Shown: positions 52,183 to 62,990, counted from the stretch's first letter. The stretch: 64,000 nt of DNA from OCS116 cluster bacterium AG-430-B22 (GCA_003209955.1 QCOD01000003.1:36833-100832); one strand, 5' to 3'. Notes: generated by a model from the sequence alone, not told the origin. Numbers and translations are program-made.

Positions 52183-52597
52183 AGAATTAAAATTAAAAGC
52201 TTTTGATGAAGATGGGCTCACTATTATTTCTTCATTATGTCAGGATTCAATAATCAAAGAAAATGATTACGATTACGATGAAAAATCCAAGAGATTTGCT
52301 ATTTTAATGAATAGATTTTGTCACGAAGTGAAAGATAAACAAAGAATAAGAACTGCTATTCATTTTGATTATGTTAAAAACTTAAAAACAAAAAATATTA
52401 ACAAAAACGATAAAGATGAAACGCTTGTTTTATTGGCAATTAAATTTGATGAAACAAAAAAACCAAGTGGTTCAATAACTTTAGAATTTTCTGGAAATAA
52501 AGCTATCAATTTATCGGTAGAGAATATAGAAGTATTTCTCACAGATATTGGAGATCCATGGTCAACAGCTAAAAAGCCTAATCATGATAATGAGTGA
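52175..52597 (+). CDS. DUF2948 family protein
   Basis: This 140-residue protein has L-K-L-K-A-F-D-E-D-G-L-T-I-I-S-S-L-C-Q-D-S near the start, R-F-C-H-E-V near residue 50 and D-I-G-D-P-W at the end. These are the marks of the DUF2948 family, found between murA and hisD in many alphaproteobacteria. Function is unknown. It overlaps murA and hisD at its two ends, so expression is likely coupled. It has no membrane segments or metal motifs. Confidence 0.85.
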   Translation: MGEELKLKAFDEDGLTIISSLCQDSIIKENDYDYDEKSKRFAILMNRFCHEVKDKQRIRTAIHFDYVKNLKTKNINKNDKDETLVLLAIKFDETKKPSGSITLEFSGNKAINLSVENIEVFLTDIGDPWSTAKKPNHDNE

Positions 52598-53892
52598 TGT
52601 TAAATTTACTAAGATATAAAGACGAAAATTTTCATATCCGTATTGAAGAGATTATAAACTCTAGAAAAAACTTTGATGAAGATATAACTAATCAAGTAAA
52701 CGATATAATTTTCGATATAAAAAACAATGGCGATATAAGTCTTTTTAAATATATGTCTAATTATGACAATGTAGAATGTTCTGCGGAGAATATTTGTTAT
52801 AATCAAGAAGATATTTTATCAGCAAAAAAAAATTGCACACAAGAAAGTATTGAGGCAATCAAACTTGCTAAAAATCGTATTGAAGCATTTCATAAACATC
52901 AATTACCTGCAGATTCAATATATGAGGATCAAGAAGAAGTAAGTATAAAGACTAAATGGATTCCACTTGATAGTGCAGGAATTTATATCCCCGGTGGTAC
53001 TGCTTCATATCCAAGTTCAGTATTAATGGGAGTAATTCCGGCGCAAGTTGCTGGAATTAAAAAAATATCTGCGACAGTTCCTTGTCCAAACAATCAAATA
53101 GATCCTCTTGTTTTGGCCACTTTGGATTTATGTGGAATTGAGAAAATATACAAAATTGGAGGTGCTCAGGCAATAGCTGCACTTACATGGGGAACTGAAT
53201 CTGTTGAAAGTGTAGATATAATTATTGGACCTGGAAATAAATGGGTTGCCGAAGCAAAAAAACAGGCTCTTTCAAATATAAATATTGATATGTTAGCGGG
53301 ACCTAGCGAAATATTAATTTTAGCAGATGAAAATAATAGAGCAGATTGGATTGCAGCTGATCTTTTATCTCAGGCAGAACACGATATTTCTGCTCAAGCA
53401 ATTTTAGTAACTGATAGTGAAAATTTATTAGAAAATGTAAATAAAGAATTAGTTAGTCAGACAAAGAGTCTCAACAGAAAAGATATAGCTAAAAGAAGTA
53501 TCGTTGAAAATGGTTATGGTATTCTTGTCTCAAATATTAATGATGCAATTGAGATTATTAATAATATAGCTCCTGAACATTTATCAATATTGTGTAAAGA
53601 AAATAATCAAATAGAAAACAAAATTACTAATGCTGGTGTTATATTTGCTGATGAATGGACTCCAGAATCTATGGGTGATTATATTATTGGTCCAAGCCAT
53701 ATTCTACCCACAAACGGTATGGCTAAAAGACAATCGGGCTTATCTGTTTATAACTTCTTAAGGCGTCAATCAACTATCTCAAGTAGTAAAAAAACTATAA
53801 ATACTCTTGGTCCTTCAGCAATGTTATTGGCGGATTGTGAGGGTCTAGATGCGCATGCAAATTCTATAAAAATAAGAATAAAAGATTCTTAA
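52597..53892 (+). CDS. hisD: Histidinol dehydrogenase
   Basis: About 431 residues. It oxidises histidinol to histidine with two NAD in the last step of histidine synthesis. Visible family blocks are Y-I-P-G-G-T-A-S-Y-P-S-S-V-L, I-I-G-P-G-N-K-W-V-A-E-A-K, D-M-L-A-G-P-S-E, the zinc/catalytic region S-Q-A-E-H-D, A-P-E-H-L and G-P-S-H-I-L-P-T. The ATG at 52597 overlaps the previous TGA by one base (TGATG), while a GTG at 52594 would add one residue. Other his genes are elsewhere. Confidence 0.96.
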   Translation: MLNLLRYKDENFHIRIEEIINSRKNFDEDITNQVNDIIFDIKNNGDISLFKYMSNYDNVECSAENICYNQEDILSAKKNCTQESIEAIKLAKNRIEAFHKHQLPADSIYEDQEEVSIKTKWIPLDSAGIYIPGGTASYPSSVLMGVIPAQVAGIKKISATVPCPNNQIDPLVLATLDLCGIEKIYKIGGAQAIAALTWGTESVESVDIIIGPGNKWVAEAKKQALSNINIDMLAGPSEILILADENNRADWIAADLLSQAEHDISAQAILVTDSENLLENVNKELVSQTKSLNRKDIAKRSIVENGYGILVSNINDAIEIINNIAPEHLSILCKENNQIENKITNAGVIFADEWTPESMGDYIIGPSHILPTNGMAKRQSGLSVYNFLRRQSTISSSKKTINTLGPSAMLLADCEGLDAHANSIKIRIKDS

Positions 53893-54369
53893 ATGCCGGA
53901 TCAAAATAAGAATTATATTAAGAAAATAAATTTAAATTACAAAGATGGTGAAAGTATAGCCGAATTTATTTCTTATGAAAGGCAAGCGGCTATTCATGAT
54001 CTTATTAATGAAAATTCATTTTCAATAAATGAAGACGACATTAGCGGACCATATGTTATTGAGATAGAGATTAGTGACAATGTACTAATTGTAAAAATTA
54101 CTAATGATAATCAGTCATATTCAAAAGATCATAGAATTCCAATAAACTCGTTAAAAAAGACTGTTAAAATCTATCATTCAGCATGCAATTTATATTTCGA
54201 CTCAATTAAAAAAGGCTCAATTGATAAAATAGAAGAAATTGAAAAGAATAGAAGAAATATCCATAACGAAGGCGCGAATAAATTGCTCAAAATTACTGAG
54301 TCTAATTTTACTATGGACCACAATACTTCAAGAAGAATGTTTACGCTTTTATATTCTTTGTATATTTAA
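53893..54369 (+). CDS. UPF0262 family protein
   Basis: This 158-residue protein begins at the base after hisD ends. It shows the UPF0262 blocks E-R-Q-A-A-I-H-D-L, D-D-I-S-G-P-Y, the central segment D-Y-H/D-H-R-I-P and the near-invariant R-N-I-H-N-E-G-A-N. Function is unknown; the family is typical of alphaproteobacteria and this gene order. It has no membrane segments, metal motif or known fold signature. The small phosphatase that often follows it in this cluster is absent here, and infA comes next. Confidence 0.88.
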   Translation: MPDQNKNYIKKINLNYKDGESIAEFISYERQAAIHDLINENSFSINEDDISGPYVIEIEISDNVLIVKITNDNQSYSKDHRIPINSLKKTVKIYHSACNLYFDSIKKGSIDKIEEIEKNRRNIHNEGANKLLKITESNFTMDHNTSRRMFTLLYSLYI

Positions 54370-54424
54370 ACCCAGAAATTTGACTATAAAAGATTGTTTG
54401 ATATAAACGATTAAAGGAGAAAAA

Positions 54425-54643
54425 TTGGCTAAAGAAGAATTACTAGAATTTCCAGGGGTTGTAACAGAGTTATTACCCAATGCAACTTTCAAAGTTAAAC
54501 TAGAAAACGATCATGAAATTATAGCTCATACTGCAGGTAAGATGAGAAAGAATAGGATTAGAGTTCTTGCAGGTGATCAGGTAACAGTGGAAATGACTCC
54601 TTATGATTTAACAAAAGGTCGTATCACATATAGACATAAGTAG
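54425..54643 (+). CDS. infA: Translation initiation factor IF-1
   Basis: This 72-residue S1/OB-fold factor binds the 30S A-site during initiation. The sequence [19 protein letters not shown] and [13 protein letters not shown] is canonical, as is the ending G-R-I-T-Y-R. It starts with TTG (A-K-E-E follows), with an AAAGGAG site just upstream; no ATG fits. It sits between UPF0262 and yacG in the alphaproteobacterial order. Confidence 0.97.
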   Translation: MAKEELLEFPGVVTELLPNATFKVKLENDHEIIAHTAGKMRKNRIRVLAGDQVTVEMTPYDLTKGRITYRHK

Positions 54644-54651
54644 AGGGACTT

Positions 54652-54804
54652 ATGGAATCCAAAAATTGCCCGATTTGTAAGAATTCTTCTCAAAAAGAAT
54701 ACGTTCCTTTTTGTTCAAAGCGCTGTTCTCAAATAGATCTAAATAGATGGTTGGGTGAAAAATATCACATTAGCGTTAATGAAGAGGACGTTAACAATAA
54801 TTAA
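54652..54804 (+). CDS. yacG: DNA gyrase inhibitor/zinc-binding protein YacG
   Basis: This 50-residue protein, too short for usual cut-offs, has the zinc ribbon C-P-I-C and C-S-K-R-C-S with all four cysteines (residues 6, 9, 21, 25), followed by I-D-L-N-R-W-L. In E. coli YacG inhibits DNA gyrase. It begins 8 bases after infA with a GAGGG site, matching the known alphaproteobacterial order; the intervening maf and RNase genes found in many relatives are missing. Confidence 0.9.
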   Translation: MESKNCPICKNSSQKEYVPFCSKRCSQIDLNRWLGEKYHISVNEEDVNNN

Positions 54805-54813
54805 ACTTTAGGG

Positions 54814-54843
54814 TTGTGAAAAAGGTATCGAAAAGTTTATATT
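54814..54843 (+). promoter_or_regulatory. Candidate promoter for tRNA-Phe
   Basis: TTGTGA (54814-54819, 4 of 6), 18-base spacer, TATATT (54838-54843, 5 of 6). The predicted start is about 15 bases before the tRNA. Read-through from yacG is an alternative. Confidence 0.4.
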
Positions 54844-54865
54844 GCAACATTCAATTTTTAAATAC

Positions 54866-54941
<76 letters not shown>

Positions 54942-54996
54942 CTTAAGATAATTATTAAATTCTAATTTAAATCATAGTGTATTAATATTTTTAATT

Positions 54997-55830
54997 ATGG
55001 ATATTTCTTTTGAATTCTTTCCGCCGAGCTCTGAAACGGCTGAAATTGTATTATGGGACTCAATAAAGCTACTTGAACCCTTAAATCCAAGTTTCGTGTC
55101 TGTAACTTATGGCGCTGGAGGAACTACACGAGATAGAACACATAATTGTGTAAAAAAGATTATTGACGAAACTACCCTAGAGCCTGCAGCTCATCTAACT
55201 TGTGTCAACTCTACTAAAGATGAAATAAAGGAAATAACAGATAGATATAAGAAAATAGGCGTTAAACATATTGTTGCAGTTAGAGGGGACATGCCAAATT
55301 TTGATAATTTTAAACCGCACCCTAAAGGTTATAAAACATCCATTGATTTAGTTAAAAACCTTAGTGAACAAAACTTTAATGTAACTGTAAGTGCTTATCC
55401 TGAGAAACATCCAGACGCCCTATCATTTGATGAGGATATTGAATTTTTGAAAAGAAAAATTGATGCAGGTGCAACTCAGGCAATTACTCAATTCTGTTTT
55501 GATTTTCAAATTATTCTCGCTTATCGAGATCTACTTCAAAAGCATAATATAAATATTCCTATAATACCTGGATTAATGCCAACTACTAATTTTAAAGGTA
55601 TTCAGAAAATGTCTAAACAGTGTTCGACATCTATACCAAAATGGCTTGAAAATAAATATAATGGTTTAGAAGACAGGCTTGATGAAAGAAAAAAAGTCTC
55701 TAAAGAAGTTGCGATTGATTTTTGTCAAAAACTTATCAGCAATGACTTTAGGGCAATTCACTTCTATACATTAAACCAGTCTGAGTTAACTCTATCAGTT
55801 TGCCAAAGTTTAAATATTAGTGATGAATAA
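54997..55830 (+). CDS. metF: Methylenetetrahydrofolate reductase
   Basis: This 277-residue TIM-barrel flavoenzyme reduces 5,10-methylene-THF to 5-methyl-THF, the methyl donor for MetH. It shows S-F-E-F-F-P-P (about residues 4-10), V-S-V-T-Y-G-A-G-G-T-T-R, L-T-C-V and V-R-G-D-M-P. Length is slightly short of E. coli MetF (296). It precedes metH by 4 bases, so methyl donor and acceptor enzymes are made together. The 55-base upstream gap after tRNA-Phe is too small for a SAM riboswitch. Confidence 0.96.
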   Translation: MDISFEFFPPSSETAEIVLWDSIKLLEPLNPSFVSVTYGAGGTTRDRTHNCVKKIIDETTLEPAAHLTCVNSTKDEIKEITDRYKKIGVKHIVAVRGDMPNFDNFKPHPKGYKTSIDLVKNLSEQNFNVTVSAYPEKHPDALSFDEDIEFLKRKIDAGATQAITQFCFDFQIILAYRDLLQKHNINIPIIPGLMPTTNFKGIQKMSKQCSTSIPKWLENKYNGLEDRLDERKKVSKEVAIDFCQKLISNDFRAIHFYTLNQSELTLSVCQSLNISDE

Positions 55831-55834
55831 TTAA

Positions 55835-58800
55835 ATGAAATGGAATCGTAAAAAAAGAATTGAAGAATTACCAAAGCTTTTAAAAAATAAAATACTCGTT
55901 TTGGATGGAGCGATGGGTACTATGATTCAGGCTGAAAAACTTACCGAAGAAGATTACCGAGGTGAAAGATTTAAAGATCATAAGAAAAGTCTATTTGGAA
56001 ATAATGATATTTTATCTATCACTCAACCCGATTTAATTTCAAATATTCATTTAGCATTTCTAAAATCTGGAAGTTCAGTTATTGAGACAAACTCTTTTTC
56101 ATCTACAAGTATTTCTCAGGATGATTATTTAATGAGTGATTTAGCTTATGAATTAAACTTGCAAAGCGCAAAAATTGCTAGAAGTATTTGTGACGAATAT
56201 GAAAAACAGTTTCCCAATGAACCAAAATATGTTGCAGGTGCAATTGGGCCAACAAATAAGACCGCATCATTATCTCCAGATGTTTCAGATCCTAGTAAAA
56301 GAGACATAACATATGATGAACTTTATGAAAGTTACTATGAAGCAGTTAATGGATTAATAGATGGTGGAGTAGATTTAATTTTAGTTGAGACTATTTTTGA
56401 TACTCTTAATGCGAAAGCTGCAATCAATGCTATTAAAACTTTTTTTGAAGATAAAAATATTGATCTTCCAATAATAATTTCTGGAACAATAACAGATCTT
56501 TCTGGAAGAACATTATCAGGACAAACAATAGAAGCATTTTGGAATTCTATTAGACACGCAAAACCTTTTGCTGTTGGTATTAATTGTGCTTTAGGCGGAA
56601 AAGAAATGGCTCCATATGTAGCTGAATTCTCTAAAATTGCCGATACACATATTTGCATCTATCCAAATGCTGGATTGCCGAATGAAATGGGAGAATATGA
56701 TGAATCTCCCTTTGATATGTCTAATATTTTAGAAAATTTTGCAAAAGATGGTTATATAAATATTGTTGGAGGGTGCTGTGGGTCAACACCGGATCATATA
56801 AAACAGATATCTAAACAAGTTGAAAAATATAAACCAAGAAAGTTGCCAAAAATAAAAAATATTATGCGTCTTTCCGGATTAGAGCCACTAAACTTAACTA
56901 AAGAAATACCTTTTGTGAATGTAGGTGAAAGGACAAATGTTACAGGATCCCTAAAGTTTAAAAAACTAATCCTAGAAGAAGATTATAATTCAGCTATAGA
57001 AGTAGCAAGACAGCAAGTTGAAAATGGGGCCCAAATCATTGATGTAAATATGGACGAAGGAATGCTTGAATCAAAAAATGTTATGGAGCATTTTCTGAAA
57101 ATTGCTTCAACAGAACCTGATATAGCTAAGGTACCATTTATGATTGATAGCTCGAATTGGGATGTAATTGAGGCAGGTTTAAAGCATATCCAAGGTAAAG
57201 CTATTGTTAATTCTATTTCACTAAAAGAAGGAGAAGAAGAATTTATTAAACAAGCCAAATTATGCAAAAAATATGGAGCAGCTATTATTGTCATGGCATT
57301 TGATGAGAAAGGTCAAGCGGACACAGAAGATAGAAAATATGAAATCTGTAAAAGAGCTTTCGATTTGCTTACAAAGAAAATTGAGTTTCCTGAGGAAGAT
57401 ATAATATTTGATCCAAATATTTTTGCTGTTGCAACAGGCATTGAAGAGCATGGAGATTACGGGAAGGCATTCATAAATTCTACAAAAAAAATAAAGAAAG
57501 AAATGAGAAATGTTCATGTTTCTGGTGGCGTTTCAAATTTCTCTTTCTCCTTTAGAGGTAATGATACGATAAGAGAAGCAATGCATTCCGTTTTCTTGTT
57601 TCACGCAATAAAAAATGGCTTAGATATGGGAATAGTTAATTCAGGTCAATTATCAATTTATGAAGATATTGATAAGGACCTAAAAAAATCCATTGAAGAT
57701 GTTCTTTTTAATAGAGGTAAAAATGCTACAGAAAAACTCATCCAATTAGCTGAGAAATATAAAGATACAAAAAATGAAATTGAAGAAAAGGAAGTAAAAT
57801 GGAGAAATGAAAATGTACCTGAAAGACTAAAGTATTCCTTAGTAAAAGGTATAAGTGAATTTATTGTGGAAGATACAGAAGAAGCAAGAATAGAGTTTGG
57901 AAACCCTATCAAAGTAATTGAGGGTCCATTAATGGATGGCATGAATCATATTGGGGATTTGTTTGGCTCTGGACAAATGTTTCTTCCTCAGGTCGTTAAA
58001 TCAGCTAGAGTTATGAAAGAGGCTGTTGCGTATTTAGAGCCTTTTATGGAAAAAGAAAAAAATAAGACTAAAATGCATTCTGGCAAAATACTTCTTGCTA
58101 CAGTTAAAGGTGATGTTCATGATATTGGTAAAAATATTGTCGGTGTCATTTTACAGTGCAATAATTATGAGGTTATTGATCTCGGAGTTATGGTTCCAAG
58201 CGAAGAGATTTTAAAGAAAGCTATAGAACATAAAGTAGATATGATTGGTTTATCTGGATTAATTACGCCTAGTCTAGATGAAATGTGTTCCGTGGCAAAA
58301 GAAATGGAAAAAAACAATTTTCAAATACCTCTATTAATCGGTGGGGCAACTACAAGCAAAGTTCATACCGCAGTAAAAATTTCTGAAAATTATCTAAAGG
58401 GACAAACCTTTTATGTATCAAATGCAAGTAAGGCTGTTGGTGTAGTTAGTAATCTATTATCTAAAGATAAAAAAAGTGAGTTCACAAAAAATACACATGA
58501 TGAATATTTGAAGATAAGGAAAAACCATAAAGGTGGTCAAAATAAATCTAGAAGGTTAAGCATATCTGAAGCTAGAAAAAATAAATATAGCGCTAATTAT
58601 GAGGACTACATTCCAAAAAAACCTTCATTTATAGGTAATAAAGTTTTTACAAATTATAATTTAGAAGAATTAAGAAAATATATTGATTGGACGCCGTTTT
58701 TCCGATCCTGGGATCTTCATGGAAGTTATCCAAATATTTTAAAGGATCAAACTGTTGGCTCAACAGCTCAGAGTCTATATAAAGATGCAAATAATTCATT

Positions 58801-59536
58801 AGATGAAATTATTAATAATAATTTATTATGTGCTAAGGGCGTGATTGGATTTTGGCCTGCAAATAGTGATAAGGATGATATTATCTTATTTAATAATGAT
58901 AAAAGAAATTCAAAGCTAGCGGTTTTTCATACAATTAGGCAACAAGCTTCACATTCTACAGATAGACCAAATTATGCTTTGGCTGATTTTATTGCACCGT
59001 TATCAAAAAACAAAAAAATCAAAGATTACATTGGAGGCTTTGCGCTAACATGTGGGCATGGAGAAAATGAATTATCTGAAAAATTTAAAAGGGATTCTGA
59101 TGACTATAACTCAATTATGACAAAAGCTTTAGCAGACCGATTAGCTGAAGCATTTGCTGAAAGAATGCATGAAAGAGTTAGGAAAGAATTCTGGGGTTAT
59201 TCACCAAAGGAAAATTTGAACAATGATGCCTTAATTAAAGAAAAATACAGTGGAATACGCCCTGCGCATGGTTATCCAGCCCAGCCTGATCATACTGAAA
59301 AAGGCAAATTATTTGAGATACTAGAGGTTACAAAAAATATTGATGTATCCTTAACTGAGAGCTTTTCAATGTTACCTGGAGCTTCAATTTCTGGATTATA
59401 TTTTAGCAATCCAGAAAGTAATTATTTTGGAGTTGGTAAAATTAGTAAAGATCAGGTTAAGGATTATGCTAAAAGAAAATCAATGACATTGTTGGAATGT
59501 GAAAAATGGTTAATGCCAATTCTAAATTACAAGTAA
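55835..59536 (+). CDS. metH: Cobalamin-dependent methionine synthase
   Basis: 1233 residues, full length. Domains in order: homocysteine-binding barrel with zinc ligands Cys251, Cys314 and Cys315 (the latter two in G-G-C-C-G); methyl-THF pterin barrel ([12 protein letters not shown] near residue 363); cobalamin domain with D-V-H-D-I-G-K-N (His762 as the lower ligand); and the C-terminal activation domain with [15 protein letters not shown] that binds SAM. It transfers methyl from methyl-THF through B12 to homocysteine. It needs vitamin B12, but no B12 synthesis gene is in the window. Its 3-prime end overlaps the M48 gene by 31 bases. Confidence 0.98.
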   Translation: MKWNRKKRIEELPKLLKNKILVLDGAMGTMIQAEKLTEEDYRGERFKDHKKSLFGNNDILSITQPDLISNIHLAFLKSGSSVIETNSFSSTSISQDDYLMSDLAYELNLQSAKIARSICDEYEKQFPNEPKYVAGAIGPTNKTASLSPDVSDPSKRDITYDELYESYYEAVNGLIDGGVDLILVETIFDTLNAKAAINAIKTFFEDKNIDLPIIISGTITDLSGRTLSGQTIEAFWNSIRHAKPFAVGINCALGGKEMAPYVAEFSKIADTHICIYPNAGLPNEMGEYDESPFDMSNILENFAKDGYINIVGGCCGSTPDHIKQISKQVEKYKPRKLPKIKNIMRLSGLEPLNLTKEIPFVNVGERTNVTGSLKFKKLILEEDYNSAIEVARQQVENGAQIIDVNMDEGMLESKNVMEHFLKIASTEPDIAKVPFMIDSSNWDVIEAGLKHIQGKAIVNSISLKEGEEEFIKQAKLCKKYGAAIIVMAFDEKGQADTEDRKYEICKRAFDLLTKKIEFPEEDIIFDPNIFAVATGIEEHGDYGKAFINSTKKIKKEMRNVHVSGGVSNFSFSFRGNDTIREAMHSVFLFHAIKNGLDMGIVNSGQLSIYEDIDKDLKKSIEDVLFNRGKNATEKLIQLAEKYKDTKNEIEEKEVKWRNENVPERLKYSLVKGISEFIVEDTEEARIEFGNPIKVIEGPLMDGMNHIGDLFGSGQMFLPQVVKSARVMKEAVAYLEPFMEKEKNKTKMHSGKILLATVKGDVHDIGKNIVGVILQCNNYEVIDLGVMVPSEEILKKAIEHKVDMIGLSGLITPSLDEMCSVAKEMEKNNFQIPLLIGGATTSKVHTAVKISENYLKGQTFYVSNASKAVGVVSNLLSKDKKSEFTKNTHDEYLKIRKNHKGGQNKSRRLSISEARKNKYSANYEDYIPKKPSFIGNKVFTNYNLEELRKYIDWTPFFRSWDLHGSYPNILKDQTVGSTAQSLYKDANNSLDEIINNNLLCAKGVIGFWPANSDKDDIILFNNDKRNSKLAVFHTIRQQASHSTDRPNYALADFIAPLSKNKKIKDYIGGFALTCGHGENELSEKFKRDSDDYNSIMTKALADRLAEAFAERMHERVRKEFWGYSPKENLNNDALIKEKYSGIRPAHGYPAQPDHTEKGKLFEILEVTKNIDVSLTESFSMLPGASISGLYFSNPESNYFGVGKISKDQVKDYAKRKSMTLLECEKWLMPILNYK

Positions 59537-60621
59537 ATAATAATTTATTAAAAATAATACTTATATTAACTCTTGCAGTCTTTTTAAATTCCTGCGGCTC
59601 TCCTACAACAGTGATTACAAGAGGAGATACATCAGTAATTGATAAAGAGAGAATAATAATGCAAGGCATTGCTTTGGATACTTATTATAAACGTTTCGAG
59701 AAACTAAATAACTTAACCTATCCTCTATTAACAAAATCAACTGAATTTTGTGGAAGCCGAATAAAATATGATATTGGTTTAAAAACAATTTCACTTAATC
59801 AAATTGATAAAAGATTTCGTAAAGCTGCAAAAGAGAAATTAATGATAACAGAAAGTCAAAAAGTTCTCTTCACTATCGATGGCTCTCCTAGCGCAAAAGC
59901 CGGTATAAGGTCTGGTGATATTATTTTAGAAGTAAACACTCTCAATGAGAAATGGGAAAATGATGATATTTTTGAAAATAATGAAAAAAAGAATTATTCG
60001 AGGGAGATATTAGAGGTTTCCGTAATACGTAAGAACAAAACAACGGAAGATATTCAACAAGAAGAATTATTAGAGTTTGAAATTATGCCTGAAAAAATCT
60101 GTAATTATGGAGTGGTTCTTGCGCAAAACGATTCTCTCAATGCTTATGCTGATGGTAATAATCTTTATTTAACAACTGGTATGCTAAGATTTGTTGACGA
60201 AGATCGGGAATTACAATTTATCTTAGCCCATGAACTTGCCCATAATATTGAGGGACATATAGACAAAAAGGTAAATAATTCTATTTTAGGAACAATAATT
60301 GATATAGCAGCTGCGGGAGCAGGTATTGATACACGAGGTAGTTTTGGTGCTATGGGAGCTCAAATGTATTCACAAGATTTTGAAAGAGAAGCAGATTATG
60401 TTGGTTTGTATATTTTAGCTAAATCAAATATAGATTCCTCAAATATTGAAAATTTTTGGAGAAAACTTGCAGCAGAAAACCCTGGCTCAACTATCAATTA
60501 TAATTCAACACACCCTACATCATCTGAAAGATGGGCCAACATAAGAGCTGCACAAAAAGAAATTCAATATAAAATTGATAATAACCTTGAACTTTTACCT
60601 GAAAGAAAAGAGAAAGATTAA
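59506..60621 (+). CDS. M48-family metalloprotease lipoprotein with PDZ domain
   Basis: This 371-residue protein has a lipoprotein signal ending L-N-S-C-G (Cys30). A PDZ-like segment follows ([18 protein letters not shown], about residues 127-144), then the zinc motif H-E-L-A-H (242-246) and the third ligand in F-E-R-E-A-D-Y. It is likely an envelope-anchored protease for damaged outer-membrane or periplasmic proteins, related to BepA/LoiP. The PDZ-first layout is less common in this family. The ATG lies inside metH, overlapping 31 bases in another frame, and the stop overlaps the next gene by one base. Confidence 0.9.
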   Translation: MVNANSKLQVNNNLLKIILILTLAVFLNSCGSPTTVITRGDTSVIDKERIIMQGIALDTYYKRFEKLNNLTYPLLTKSTEFCGSRIKYDIGLKTISLNQIDKRFRKAAKEKLMITESQKVLFTIDGSPSAKAGIRSGDIILEVNTLNEKWENDDIFENNEKKNYSREILEVSVIRKNKTTEDIQQEELLEFEIMPEKICNYGVVLAQNDSLNAYADGNNLYLTTGMLRFVDEDRELQFILAHELAHNIEGHIDKKVNNSILGTIIDIAAAGAGIDTRGSFGAMGAQMYSQDFEREADYVGLYILAKSNIDSSNIENFWRKLAAENPGSTINYNSTHPTSSERWANIRAAQKEIQYKIDNNLELLPERKEKD

Positions 60622-61775
60622 TGCGCAATTCAATTAAAAACTGTTTCAATACAGAAGATTTTAGAAAACTTGCAAAAAGAAAGCTTCCCTTTCCTGTATT
60701 TCACTATATTGACGGCGCTGCAGATGATGAAGTTACTCTAAGAAGGAATACTCAAGCATTTGAAAAAGTTGATTTAGTTCCAAATGTTTTAAAAGGTGTT
60801 GAAAATATTGATATTAGTATAGAACTTATGGGTAAAAGAATAAGTACTCCACTATTCTTTTCCCCAACAGCTCTTCAAAGATTATTTCACCATGAAGGAG
60901 AAATTGCTGTTGGCAAGGCTGCTGAATATTTTAATACTTTTTTTGGAATATCATCTTTAGCTACTGCCAGCATAAAAGATGTTGGTGAAAAATTTTCTTG
61001 CCCAAAAATATTTCAAATGTACATCCATAAAGATCAAGGCCTTAACAATAGCATGATAGAAAAATGCAAAATAAATAATTTTGATGCATTAGCGATAACT
61101 TTAGATACTGTTGTCGGTGGAAATAGAGAAAGAGATCTTCGAACAGGTTTTACATCGCCACCAAAATTAGATTTTAATAGCTTCTTAAGTTATGCCTTTC
61201 ATCCAGAATGGACCTTAAATTATTTATTTAGAAAAAAATTTGAATTACCTCAACTTCAAGATTTTGTTAGCGAAGGTACTAATATTAATATTTCTGTTGG
61301 GGATTATTTCTCAACGATGCTTGATCAAAGCATTACTTGGAAAGATATTGAAAAAATAAAAAATCAATGGGAAGGACACCTTTGTTTAAAAGGAATCATG
61401 TCAGTTGAAGATGCAAAAAAATGTGTTGATGTTGGTGCTACAGCTATAATGATTTCTAATCACGGAGGAAGACAATTAGATGGATCAAGAGCCCCCTTTG
61501 ATCAGCTTGCTGAAATAGTTGATGCCGTCGGAGACAAAATAGATGTTATTTGTGATGGGGGAATACGAAGAGGCAGTCATGTTTTAAAAGCTCTTTCCCT
61601 AGGAGCTAAAGCATGTTCAGGCGGCAGATACTACTTATATGCACTTGCAGCTGGAGGTTATGAAGGAACTTTGAGAGCTTTTCAACTTATGCAAGAAGAA
61701 ATTATTCGTGATATGAAGCTTATGGGATGCAACTCTTTTAAAGATTTAAATAAAGATAATTTAAGATTTAGATAA
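60621..61775 (+). CDS. FMN-dependent alpha-hydroxy-acid oxidase/dehydrogenase (LldD type)
   Basis: This 384-residue TIM barrel oxidises L-2-hydroxyacids such as lactate. Y-I-D-G-A-A-D-D-E-V-T (about residues 30-40), L-D-T-V-V-G-G-N-R-E-R-D and the catalytic His/Arg of S-N-H-G-G-R-Q-L-D are in place, as are C-D-G-G-I-R-R-G and the ending. The loop G-R-Y-Y-L-Y-A-L differs from the common G-R-x-x-L-x-G-L. Start shares one base with the M48 stop (TAATG), so the two are probably co-transcribed although functionally unrelated. Whether it is an oxidase or a quinone-linked dehydrogenase is not clear. Confidence 0.9.
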   Translation: MRNSIKNCFNTEDFRKLAKRKLPFPVFHYIDGAADDEVTLRRNTQAFEKVDLVPNVLKGVENIDISIELMGKRISTPLFFSPTALQRLFHHEGEIAVGKAAEYFNTFFGISSLATASIKDVGEKFSCPKIFQMYIHKDQGLNNSMIEKCKINNFDALAITLDTVVGGNRERDLRTGFTSPPKLDFNSFLSYAFHPEWTLNYLFRKKFELPQLQDFVSEGTNINISVGDYFSTMLDQSITWKDIEKIKNQWEGHLCLKGIMSVEDAKKCVDVGATAIMISNHGGRQLDGSRAPFDQLAEIVDAVGDKIDVICDGGIRRGSHVLKALSLGAKACSGGRYYLYALAAGGYEGTLRAFQLMQEEIIRDMKLMGCNSFKDLNKDNLRFR

Positions 61776-61812
61776 TCTTTATATTTTAAAGGAATTAGTT
61801 TAAGAAAAAAAA

Positions 61813-62193
61813 ATGATTTTAATAATAAATGTCCTTACTTATTTAATCGGCTTATCCTGGTTAGCTTTTGGTGTACTGGGAATAATAGATCCAGAAATCT
61901 TTACAGAAAGCGCATGGGCAGCTCTACATGTTCAAATAACCGGTCAATTTGGTATGAGCGATATCCGCTCGTTTGGAGGTCTTCTTACCGCACTTGGACT
62001 CGGTATAATCTATGCTATGCATAACTCATTAGGTAAGAAAAGTTGGTTTTCAGCTTTCGCCTTACTAATGTTAGGATTAGCCATTGGAAGATCAATAAGC
62101 CTTTATTTGGATGGTTTAGATCAAACTTTAATAATATTTGCGATAATTGAGTACTCTTATGCGTTGATACTTTTTATAAAATCAAGAATCTAA
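61813..62193 (+). CDS. DUF4345-like four-helix membrane protein
   Basis: This 126-residue protein has about four membrane segments (roughly residues 3-24, 46-65, 73-92 and 100-122). D-I-R-S-F-G-G-L-L-T-A-L-G near residue 49 and G-R-S-I-S-L-Y-L-D-G after the third segment match the DUF4345 family. Function is unknown. It follows the hydroxy-acid oxidase after 37 bases and overlaps the convergent hydrolase by 4 bases. Confidence 0.75.
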   Translation: MILIINVLTYLIGLSWLAFGVLGIIDPEIFTESAWAALHVQITGQFGMSDIRSFGGLLTALGLGIIYAMHNSLGKKSWFSAFALLMLGLAIGRSISLYLDGLDQTLIIFAIIEYSYALILFIKSRI

Positions 62194-62990
62194 TCTTTAA
62201 GAAAACTTATTACATCCCTCCAAGCCTGATAATCCTCTAAAAAGAAACCATGCCCACCATCATAAAATTTTTTGACTGAATTTGGGATTTGCTCGTCTAA
62301 AATATCAATATTATCTTTTGGCGCAATGCCGTCATATAGACCACCCATAATTAAAGTTGGGCATTTGATGCTCTTTAACAAGTCCATAACATTATGATCT
62401 TTTCTGGCTCCAAGTTGTAAAAGCTTACCTTTATTTTCTTTTGATTCTGGACTTCTTAGATAATTTTTTATTTGATCAGTTAAAATTGCATAATGCTTGG
62501 AATTATTCTTTATATAATCTGTATTAATTCTCAAATCTGAAATAGAAATAAATTTTCTTACATATTCTTGATCATCGATAATTTCTTCTAACTCATGTAA
62601 AGGAAATGAATGATATTTTTCTCCTCCAGGAGAAGTGCACATCAGTACTAGTCTTTCGACTGTATCAGGATGATTAATTGCCAAATGTTGGGCGACCATT
62701 CCTCCAAAACTTACACCAACTATATGAACTCTTTTAAGATTAAGTTTTTCTATAAAGCTAAATGCATCGTCAGCGTAATCTTTCATACTATATGGACCTA
62801 CTGGAATTTCACTTTGTCCAAGACCTCTTTGGTCATAAGAAATTAAATGAAAATTATTCTTTAAATCATTATCAAAAACACTCGGTGATTTCCTTAAATC
62901 TCCACCTGTTCCTGAGATGTACAGAACAGCTTCTCCTTGGCCAGCAGACTCATAGTAAATTTTTATTTTTTTAGTATTTATAAAAGGCAA
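62190..62990 (-). CDS. Alpha/beta hydrolase (enol-lactonase/esterase-like)
   Basis: This 266-residue alpha/beta hydrolase has nucleophile G-V-S-F-G-G (Ser about 94), the strand-3 motif D-Q-R-G-L-G-Q-S, catalytic Asp in G-G-L-Y-D-G and His in D-G-G-H-G-F-F. The overall length and pattern resemble 3-oxoadipate enol-lactonases and other aromatic-pathway hydrolases. It starts 3 bases downstream of the Rieske oxygenase gene on the same strand, which fits a ring-cleavage pathway. The exact substrate is not readable. Confidence 0.88.
   Translation of the reverse strand: MPFINTKKIKIYYESAGQGEAVLYISGTGGDLRKSPSVFDNDLKNNFHLISYDQRGLGQSEIPVGPYSMKDYADDAFSFIEKLNLKRVHIVGVSFGGMVAQHLAINHPDTVERLVLMCTSPGGEKYHSFPLHELEEIIDDQEYVRKFISISDLRINTDYIKNNSKHYAILTDQIKNYLRSPESKENKGKLLQLGARKDHNVMDLLKSIKCPTLIMGGLYDGIAPKDNIDILDEQIPNSVKKFYDGGHGFFLEDYQAWRDVISFLKD

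Noticed and set aside
54942-54996. Riboswitch ahead of metF-metH
   Set aside because: The 55-base gap is too short for SAM or cobalamin riboswitch structures and shows no conserved boxes.
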